47,093 nt of DNA, from contig JAAHHJ010000043.1 of NCBI GenBank assembly GCA_010692425.1, positions 1 through 47,093 of the forward strand, read 5' to 3'. Origin of the DNA: Symploca sp. SIO3C6 (GTDB lineage: Bacteria > Cyanobacteriota > Cyanobacteriia > Cyanobacteriales > Coleofasciculaceae). Shown here one piece after another: positions 7,788 through 16,900 of the stretch. Both the position numbers and the translations under genes were made by a program. Below the pieces are notes generated by a model, which saw only the letters and a program-made list of their open reading frames with translations, did no database searches and was not told where the DNA came from. Position 1 is the stretch's first letter. Every line of letters begins with the position of its first letter.

Positions 7788-10358
7788 TTAAAACTCAAAT
7801 GACACTGTTCCCTGTACTGTAAACGGTGACGCAGGACCGAGCAGAAAGCCATCAAGAAGGTAGTACGTCACATCAGAAATGTTCTTGAAGTTGAGAGCAG
7901 CTTTAAAATTATTCCGTCGGTAGAATAAGGAAGCATCAACTCTTACATAGGAAGGAAGTGTCAAGGTATTTGGCAAGTCTGCTTCGTGTTCTCCGAAGAA
8001 AAGTAGTCCCAATCCGAATCCTAATCCCTGCAAATCACCCTTTTGAATCTCGTATGTAGTCCACAGACTGGTACTGTTTTCAGGCACACCATAGGGTGTG
8101 TCACCTTCTGGAATGACTTCGTCTTCTGTCACCTCCGCATCCGTGTAAGTGTAGGTAGCGATTAGATTCCAACCTGGTAAAATTTCCCCTGCTATGTCCA
8201 ATTCGATGCCGCGACTTCTTTGTTCCCCCGTTTGGATACTGAAAAGCGGATCAACTGGGTCGGGCGTTAGCACGTTTTTCCTAGTAAATTCATAAAGTGC
8301 CAAGGTGGCACTAAGCCGCTCATCAAGAAAGCTCTGCTTAATCCCCAATTCAAATTGCTCACCGATTTCCGGCTCTAATTGTCCATCTTCTCGTGTCCTG
8401 CGGTTAAACTGAGGAGCAAAAGAGTTAGACCAACTAAAGTAGAGCGAGGTGGAATCACTCGGCTGATAGACGATGCCGATGCGCGGTGAGAAGCGCTCGT
8501 CTGTTTGCTCGTTGAGGAATTCGTCAGTTACGCGGTTTCTGCGAGATGAATCATAAAAGTCAAAGCGACCACCAGCCAACAATTTGAGATGTGGGGTAAC
8601 TTCAACTAAATCCTGCAAAAAAATGCCAATATTTCTTGAGCGATTGTCACTACCACTAGTAAATCTGAAAGATCCAGGCTGTGCCCCATACTGCGGGTCA
8701 AAGACATCAAGGGAAGCGATAGACGATCTAAAAAAGTCAAATCTGTATCTGTATCTGGCTAAATCCACTCCCAATAAGAGATTGTGATTCACAGCACCAG
8801 TGGAAAACTTGCCGGAAATCGAGTTAGAGAGCGTCAAATTTTCGCTTCTCTCATCTGTTTTGAGGGGAAGACGAGGAACTGTCCGGCGATCATCTTCTAG
8901 AGCAAACGGAAATATCTGATCGCTATCCAAGTTGGAAAAGGTTGCGTTAAATCCCTGTTTCAACTTCCAGTTGTCACTGAATTGGTGTTCAAAGTTATAG
9001 CTAACTAAAGTTGAGTTAGTATCAGCGTCAGTAAAATCTGGTTCGCCTAGAAATCTTTCTCTAGGAACTTCTAGAAAGTCACGCTCTACAGGAAATCCAA
9101 AATCTAAGCTACCGTCATATTGTTGATGTTCTAACTCAACAGTTAAATTGGTTCGCGGATTAATTTTCCAGGTTAGTACAGGGGCGATAAAGAAACTTTC
9201 ATTCTCATTAAAGTCACGGAAGCTGTCTGCATTTTCATAGGCGACATTAAGGCGATAAAGGAGTGATTGGTTGCTTAAAAGTGGTCCAGTTATATCTAGA
9301 GTTGAACGGAGAAAGTCGAAACTTCCATAGGTTGCGTTCGTGTCGTAGTACGGTTGATCAAGAGGCTTTTTGGTAACCGTATTGACAACGCCACTGATCA
9401 CACCAGCACCAAGACCAAAACTATATGCACCGCCGCCGCCATAAAGAACTGATGCTGGACCTTTGAGTACCTCAAAACGCTCAACGTTGGCGACATCACG
9501 AGTACTTATGTACCCGAAATCTGAAAAACCATTGCGTAAGTTAGAAAAGTTTGTCGAGAAACCTCGAATCCGAAACCCCGCTTGGGACAGACCCCCGTAA
9601 CCTCGCTCTCCTTGTACACCGCTGACATTGTCGGCTAATTCGTTGAAACGCACTATCTGTCTATCTTCAATTACCTGACGTGGGATGACCTGAATCGACT
9701 GAGGAACATCACGTAGGGGTGTCTCTGTTCTCGTTCCCGTTGCCGCGCTTGGTACTCTGTATCCGCTTTCTTGTTCAGCCGTCACCACAATTTCAATTTG
9801 CTCGTCTGCTTCAGCTTGAGGCTGAGGTTCTCCAGCACTTGGAGCAGTCAGTTCGGCATCCGGTACTGTTTCAGGACTCACTTCTCCCCCCGATGCAGAA
9901 GGGGAAACTTCATCTGGTTTTGTAGAATCTGCCCCTGGCTGTGCTGCTGCGTGAGTCGTAGTGCTTAAACGAAGGACTAGCCCCTCGGATGAAGGAATTA
10001 ACTGTCCTTTTGGTATGCTCGTAATTCCCGTTACTCTCACTCGAATCGTATTGGTATAGAGCTGAGTAACAGTGATAGAAGCAATGCCTTCAGCAGGGTT
10101 ATCAGCACGAAACTCATCACCAGACGGAAGTTGCAATTGCGTATTAACAACATCTGCAATCAATGTCTCGCCGAAGCTGGCTGTAAATACTTGAGGAGAT
10201 GCCCCATCGGCTGTTTCTAAAATTACCTCAATCCCCCCATCTGTCTGTTTCAACAGCACCGTGGTAACTTTCACCACATCAGCATTGGCAGGGAAAGCGA
10301 TTAAGACTGGTATAGCCGCTGTCAGACACAGGCGAGTCAATAAATTTTGTTGTTTCAC
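7788..10358 (-). CDS. TonB-dependent siderophore receptor with N-terminal AMIN-like domain
   Basis: An 856-residue outer-membrane receptor. Residues 1-26 form a signal peptide (LTAAIPVLIAFPANA). Residues about 28-135 look like the AMIN domain typical of cyanobacterial receptors, followed by an acidic, proline-rich linker. A TonB-box-like EIVVTA leads into the plug (TPLRDVPQSIQVIPRQVIED, then GFRIRGF and VLKGPASVLYG). A long beta-barrel ends in Phe (VQGTVSFEF), as needed for outer-membrane insertion. The start is GTG at 10358 with GAGGA six bases upstream. It is the first gene of the leftward uptake operon and reads from the intergenic region with the Fur-like sites, so iron repression is likely. 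Confidence 0.92.
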   Translation of the reverse strand: MKQQNLLTRLCLTAAIPVLIAFPANADVVKVTTVLLKQTDGGIEVILETADGASPQVFTASFGETLIADVVNTQLQLPSGDEFRADNPAEGIASITVTQLYTNTIRVRVTGITSIPKGQLIPSSEGLVLRLSTTTHAAAQPGADSTKPDEVSPSASGGEVSPETVPDAELTAPSAGEPQPQAEADEQIEIVVTAEQESGYRVPSAATGTRTETPLRDVPQSIQVIPRQVIEDRQIVRFNELADNVSGVQGERGYGGLSQAGFRIRGFSTNFSNLRNGFSDFGYISTRDVANVERFEVLKGPASVLYGGGGAYSFGLGAGVISGVVNTVTKKPLDQPYYDTNATYGSFDFLRSTLDITGPLLSNQSLLYRLNVAYENADSFRDFNENESFFIAPVLTWKINPRTNLTVELEHQQYDGSLDFGFPVERDFLEVPRERFLGEPDFTDADTNSTLVSYNFEHQFSDNWKLKQGFNATFSNLDSDQIFPFALEDDRRTVPRLPLKTDERSENLTLSNSISGKFSTGAVNHNLLLGVDLARYRYRFDFFRSSIASLDVFDPQYGAQPGSFRFTSGSDNRSRNIGIFLQDLVEVTPHLKLLAGGRFDFYDSSRRNRVTDEFLNEQTDERFSPRIGIVYQPSDSTSLYFSWSNSFAPQFNRRTREDGQLEPEIGEQFELGIKQSFLDERLSATLALYEFTRKNVLTPDPVDPLFSIQTGEQRSRGIELDIAGEILPGWNLIATYTYTDAEVTEDEVIPEGDTPYGVPENSTSLWTTYEIQKGDLQGLGFGLGLLFFGEHEADLPNTLTLPSYVRVDASLFYRRNNFKAALNFKNISDVTYYLLDGFLLGPASPFTVQGTVSFEF

Positions 10359-10479
10359 CCTACATCCTCGCTGTCAAGTGGACAGATTGCACCCGCAATC
10401 TGGAAGAATTTCTACTCTGTGTTAATGGGCTATAAAGTTTCAAGAAATCATGAAAAATGTTGACTTTTTATAGTAATTT

Positions 10480-10498
10480 GAGAATGATTATCATTGAC
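10480..10498. promoter_or_regulatory. Fur box (receptor side)
   Basis: GAGAATGATTATCATTGAC matches the 19-bp Fur consensus GATAATGATAATCATTATC at 15 of 19 positions. It lies about 120 bp upstream of the TonB receptor start. Confidence 0.7.
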
Positions 10499-10821
10499 AT
10501 GAGATATAGTAAATGATTTATTTTTTTATGTCAAGAAATTAGAAAAAAAACGTTGAAAATCTTGCTCAAAGTCTTAGTGAGACATCCATTTAAGTCAACA
10601 GGCAGCATGTCACACTTATTGACAGCCCGAAAAATCTTTATTAAATTTCAGGATGCCAGGTACGCAGTAACATAATAGAACTCATTTGTAACCCAGAGTC
10701 GGTTAAGTTATTCCCGCCTTTAAATAAGTAAAAAGAATATTAATCTCTTTATCGATAAGAGTTATCTATATATTCTTGTCAAGAATAGGAGGCTTGTAAT
10801 AAGCTGACTATCAGTAAAAAA

Positions 10822-10840
10822 GAGAATGATTATCAAACTT
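10822..10840. promoter_or_regulatory. Fur box (NRPS side)
   Basis: GAGAATGATTATCAAACTT shares its first thirteen bases with the site at 10480 and matches the 19-bp Fur consensus at 13 of 19 positions. It lies about 150 bp upstream of the first NRPS gene. Confidence 0.6.
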
Positions 10841-10863
10841 GCCGACGTCAAGCCGACATCAAT

Positions 10864-10897
10864 AGTATTTGGAAGAGGTAAGTATTTGGAAGAGGTA
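10864..10897. repeat. 17-bp tandem duplication in the NRPS leader
   Basis: AGTATTTGGAAGAGGTA occurs twice head to tail (10864-10880 and 10881-10897), about 90 bp upstream of the first NRPS. It could affect leader length or a regulator site; its function is unknown. Confidence 0.6.
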
Positions 10898-10987
10898 AAA
10901 ATAAACCCTCGAAATTTTTGAGAATTCCACTATAAGTTTCAGTAATTAATAATTTTTTTTACGCCCCACAAATAAGTAGGTGTCCAA

Positions 10988-13900
10988 ATGAGCAAACACC
11001 TTTCCGAGCTACTTATTGAGTTTTCCACATTTGTCGAACTTCTTCGTCACAGGGCACTTCAGCAGCCTCAACAGAAAGCCTTTTCGTTTCTGATTGATGG
11101 AGAGGTAGAAGGAGCTTGTGTAACTTATGGGGAACTCGATGGTCAAGCTAGGACGATCGCGGCTTTACTGCAAAGCTACTCAGTTAGTGGAGAGCGTGCC
11201 TTACTGCTCTATCCGCCAGGATTAGAATATATTGCTGCCTTTTTTGGGTGTCTGTACGCTGGGGTCGTCGCCGTACCTGCTTATCCGCCTCGACGCAACC
11301 AGTACCTGCATCGACTCCAAGCGATCGCAACAGATGCACAAGCGACCATAGCACTGACAACCACAAAGATTCTGGCTGATGTAGAGCGCCAATTACTCCA
11401 AGCGCCAGACCTAAAAGCTATGCAATGGCTAACCACTGATAGTGTTGCAAGTGACCTGCAAAACAGTTGGCAGGAGACTCCACTGACTCATGATACCCTA
11501 GCGTTTCTGCAATACACCTCAGGTTCCACGGCGACACCCAAGGGTGTCATGGTGAGTCATGGCAATCTTCTGCATAACCAACGCATCATCCAGCAAGCTA
11601 TGCAGCATACGGAGAAAACAATCTTCGTGGGTTGGCTCCCCTTGTTTCATGACATGGGTCTAATTGGGAATATGCTTCAGCCTCTGTACTTGGGCATCCC
11701 ATGCATCCTCATGTCTCCAGTCGCTTTTCTGCAAAAACCCTGGCGCTGGCTACAAGCCATCTCCCGATACAAAGCGACGACCAGCGGTGGACCCAATTTC
11801 GCCTACGACTTGTGCCTACGTAAAATTACTCCCGAACAGCGAGCAACTCTCGACCTCAGTAGCTGGGAAGTGGCTTTTAATGGAGCTGAGCCGGTTCGTG
11901 CTGAGACTCTGGAACGATTTGCTGCCATCTTTGAACCTTGCGGCTTTCGCCGAGAAGCCTTCTACCCCTGTTACGGGATGGCCGAAACTACCCTCATTGT
12001 TTCTGGTGGCTGCAAAGCAGTTGTGCCAGTACTCCATTCTGTCCAACAAACGGCATTAGAGCAAAATCGAGTTGTTTCCGCTGAAGCAGAGGAGGGTGCA
12101 AAAACCCTGGTGGGTTGTGGTCAACCCCTACCGGACTTGCAGATTGTCATTGTTCATCCCGAAACGACCACTCCCTGCGCCCCTGATCGGGTGGGTGAGA
12201 TTTGGGTTAAAGGTGATAGCGTCGCTCAAGGCTACTGGAACCGGGCAGAGCAAACAGATAAGATATTCCACGCTTACCTCAAAGATAGCAAAGCATTAAC
12301 GACGACAGGAGCGTCCGGCCCATTTCTACGGACTGGAGACTTAGGATTTTTGCACGAGGGCGAAGTGTTCATCACCGGTCGCCTCAAAGACTTGATTATT
12401 ATCCGAGGCCGCAACTATTATCCCCAAGACTTTGAGGCGACCTCACAACAGAGCCATCCCGCACTGCAACCGAGTAGTAGCGCAGCCTTTTCCATTGAGG
12501 TTGCAGGTGAAGAGCGCTTGGTCGTGGTCATAGAAGTAAAGCGCACTTACCTGCGGAATCTCAATGTTGATGAAGTCATTAGAGCGATTCGTCAAGCAGT
12601 AGTGGCAGAGTACGAGCTACAAGTTTATGGAGTGTTGCTGCTCAAGACTGGAAGCATTCCCAAAACGTCTAGTGGCAAAATTCAACGCCATGCCTGCCGG
12701 ACTGGCTTTCTAGAGAGAAGCTTGGATGTGGTAGGGCGTAGCATCTTACAAGATGACTCGTGTATCTCAGCAAGTGAAGCAACCCTGACGCGCGAAATCC
12801 TCCTGGCATTCAAACCAGAAGAGCGTCAGTTACAAGTAGTGTCTTATCTTCAGCCACGAGTGGCTCGCCTTCTTCAAGTCGCTCCGTCCCAGTTGAACTC
12901 CCAGCAGCCCTTGAGTACTGTGGGTCTTGACTCTCTCATGGCGATCGAACTGCACAACTACCTGGAAACTCAGCTAGGTGTAGTTTTGCCAATGGCAGAC
13001 ATTCTCCAAAATTCTACTATTGACCAGCTAGGAACTCTGGTACTTGCCCAGTTAACAGCATTTCCCTTTACCCAAGAAACTACTCTGGTTCAGGCTTCCG
13101 AAGCAGTCGCTCAATATCCCCTCTCCTACGGTCAGCGCTCTTTGTACTTTCTGCACCAGATGGCACCAGAGATACCAGTCTACAACATTGCGGGTGCGGC
13201 GTGTATCCATACAGAGTTAGACATTCCTGCCTTCCGAGGTGCGTTTCAGAGCTTGGTAGATCGTCATTCTTCCCTGCGAACCACCTTTTCCACCTTCTCT
13301 GAGGAATCCATTCAGCATATTTACGACAACCAGGAAGTTTGCTTCCTGCAAGAAGATGTTTCGACTTGGAGTGAGTCCTCCTTGAATGATCGCCTGGTCG
13401 AGGAGGCTCACCGTCCCTTCAATCTCGAACAAGGACCACTCCTGCGGGTTTTCCTATTCACAAAATCGCCACAGGAGCATACTCTACTGCTGGTCGTACA
13501 TCACATTGTCGCTGATTTTTGGTCGCTGGCCGTGCTGATATCTGAGCTAGGAATACTTTACCAAGCGCACCAGACAGGTACCCTGACGACCCTTAGCCCA
13601 GTGCCACGGCGGTACACCGACTATGTTTTCTGGCAAAAAGCCATGCTAGAGAGTCCGGAAGGTGAACGCCTCTTGGCATATTGGCAAAAGCAACTTTGCG
13701 GAGAATTGCCTGTACTAAATCTGCCTACTGACAGAACTCGACCTCCCATCCAAACCCATCGAGGAGCCTCTGTGTCCTTCCGGCTAAACGCAGAGCTGAC
13801 TCAACGTCTCAAGGCTCTTAGCCAAACCTACAATTCCACTCTCTACATGACCTTGCTAGCCGCTTTTCAAGTGTTGCTTTACCGCTACACCGGACAAGAA

Positions 13901-16900
13901 GCTCTGCTGGTAGGTTCTCCCACAACGGGTAGAAATCGTGCTGCCTTGGCAGAGTTAGTGGGCTACCTGGTCAATCCAGTGGTTTTGCGAGCCAATCTCG
14001 CAGGGGATATGACCTTTGAGAGCTTTTTAAGTCAAGTGCGTCAAACTGTGCTTGAGGCTTTTGAACACCAGGACTACCCCTTGGCGCGGTTAGTCGAGCA
14101 ACTACAGCCAGTCCGAGATCCCAGTCGCTCGCCGTTATTTCAAGTGATGTTTGTTTTGCAGAAAGCACAACGGCTTAACGAGGAGGGTTTGGCAGCTTTT
14201 GCCTTGGGGAAAACAGGGGCAAAGCTCAAACTAGGGGAGCTTGAGCTAGAATCTCTTGGACTAGAACAGCGAACGGCTCAGTTTGATTTAACCCTGATGA
14301 TGGCCGAGGTGGAGGGAGTCCTGTCCGCTTCTTGGCAATACAACGCAGATTTGTTTAATGCTGTCACCATTACCCGGATGGCAGAGCATTTTCAGACCTT
14401 ACTTGAAGGTATAGTTGCTAACCCACAGCAGCGCATTTTAACCTTGCCTCTCCTCAATGCTGCCGAACTGCATAAGCTACTGGTGGAGTGGAATGAAACC
14501 CGATATCAGGAGTCAAGAAAACTTCTCAATTCTGAATTCGGTCTGTTGAATTCTCTTGAGAATTCCTGCATCCATCAGGTGTTTGAAAGTCAGGTGGAAC
14601 GAGCGCCAGATGCAATAGCACTCGTCTTTGAAGACAAAAGGTTTGCCTATCGGGAACTTAATGGCCGCGCCAATAAGGTTGCACACTACCTCCAGAAGTT
14701 GGGCGTGGGGTCAGAGGTTCTTGTTGGAATTTGCCTAGAGCCTTCGGTGGAGATGATAGTGGGTATCCTTGGCATTCTTAAGGCGGGCGGAGCTTACGTG
14801 CCTTTAGACCCCAACTATCCTAAGGAGCGTTTAGCTTTTATGCTAGAGGATGCTCAAGTGCCTGTGCTGTTGACCCAGGAGCGGCTTCTAGAAACGCTCT
14901 CTGAATACCAAGCTTCTGTCGTCTGCCTTGACAAAGATAATGAGGCAATTGAGCGAGAAAGTGAAGAAAATCCGGTCAGCGACGTAACGGTTGATAATCT
15001 AGCCTATGTCATTTATACCTCAGGCTCGACCGGGAAACCGAAAGGGGTTTTGGTCAACCACCAAAACGTTCTGCGGCTGTTTATCGCTACTCAATCATGG
15101 TTTAAGTTTAGCGATCGCGACGTCTGGACTAATTTTCACTCCTATGCTTTTGACTTTTCAGTCTGGGAGATTTGGGGCGCACTCCTCTATGGCGGAAGTT
15201 TAGTGGTTGTCCCCTACTGGATCACCCGTTCCCCAGAAGCATTCTACAAGTTGTTATGCACTGAGCAGGTAACGGTACTCAATCAGACTCCTTCTGCCTT
15301 TCGACAACTGATGCGTGCAGAGGAGGAGGCGTTTGATAATCAGGGTAAACTTGCCCTCCGTCTCGTGATTTTTGGCGGTGAAGCCCTCGAAGTCAAAAGT
15401 TTACAGCCTTGGTTTGAGCGCCACGGAGATAGAAAGCCGCAACTAGTCAATATGTACGGCATTACAGAGACAACTGTACACGTAACCTATCGTCCCATCA
15501 CCATGGCGGGTTTAAGCCAAAGAGTTGGTAGTCCAATCGGTCATCCTATTCCTGACTTGCAAGTATACTTATTAGATTCACAAAGACAACCAGTTCCCAT
15601 TGGAGTAGCTGGTGAACTTTATATTGGTGGTGCCGGTATAGCGCGGGGTTATCTCAATCGCCCTGAACTAACAGCTGAGCGATTCATTACCAACCCTTTT
15701 AAAGAGCAGGGAAGAATTGGATTTTACCCCTCAGAGCGACTTTACAGGACAGGAGACTTGGCTCGCTACCAGCCCAATGGTGAACTAGAGTACCTGGGAC
15801 GTATTGACCAACAGGTCAAGATTCGCGGGTTTCGCATTGAACTCGGAGAAATTGAGGCAGTCTTACATCAACATCCTGCCATCCAAGAAGCCATCGTCTT
15901 AGTTCGGGAGACTGATTATAACTCTAAAAACTGGGGGGTTAATTCAATCAAGGCTCTGGAGGACTCAGTGGCGATCACTGACTTACGCCGCTTTATCAAG
16001 GAACGATCACCTGAATTTGAGTCTGAGTCTACCAACCAGCTATTAGTTGCTTATTGCATTTATGATCAGGAGTCGGAACCTACTCTGACTGAATTGCGCG
16101 GCTTTTTGCAAGAGCGACTGCCAGACTACATGATACCTGCGGCTTTTGTGACGCTGAAGGCATTTCCCCTGACAGTGAATGGCAAAGTAGATCGCCGTGC
16201 GCTTCCGGCTCCCAGCAAGGTTCGACCCAAGCTAGAAAAAGCATTTATAGCTCCACGCACATCAGTAGAGAGGACGCTAGCTCAGATTTGGTCACAGGTT
16301 CTTAATGTTGAACCAGTGGGTATCCACGATAATTTCTTTGAGTTGGGAGGGGATTCTATCCGTAGTATTCAGGTACGCGCAAGAGCAACTGAACAAGGCT
16401 TAAACTTTTCGCTTCAGCAACTCTTTGAGCATCAAACCATTGAGCAACTGACGCAAGTATTGACTTATTGCCAATCTTATGAGCATTTAACGCCGAAAAC
16501 GGCAGCATTTAGCCTCATCTCTGATGCAGATCTTCAAAAGCTACCAAGCGGTGTAGAAGATGCTTACCCGTTAGCTAGGATTCAGGCTGGAGTGATATTC
16601 CACAGTCAAGCCAGCCCTGATTCCCCGATGTATCATGACATCTTCCTTTATCATCTGCGAGTCCGTTTAGACACTCAGCTTTTTCAAAAGGCTCTACAGC
16701 AGTTGGTTGAGCGTCACGCCATCCTCCGCACCTCATTTGATCTGACTAACTTTAGCGAACCACTACAGCTGGTTCATCAGAGAATTTCTGTGCCACTTCA
16801 TGTAGAAGATTTGCGCCCTTTGTCGCCAGATCAACGCCAGGAAGCTATAAAAAACTGGATAGAAGCAGAAAAAACTCGAAATTTTGACTGGAGTTGTCCT

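Larger units (their letters stand above)
10359..10987. promoter_or_regulatory. Divergent, Fur-type control region
   Basis: This 629-bp AT-rich gap separates the uptake genes (leftward) from the synthesis genes (rightward). It holds two Fur-box-like sites, a 17-bp tandem duplication (10864-10897) and several poly-A/T tracts. I see no gene in it. One Fur-like site lies about 120 bp from each divergent start region's side of the gap (10480 near the receptor, 10822 near the NRPS). This suggests each direction has its own iron-regulated promoter. Confidence 0.6.
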
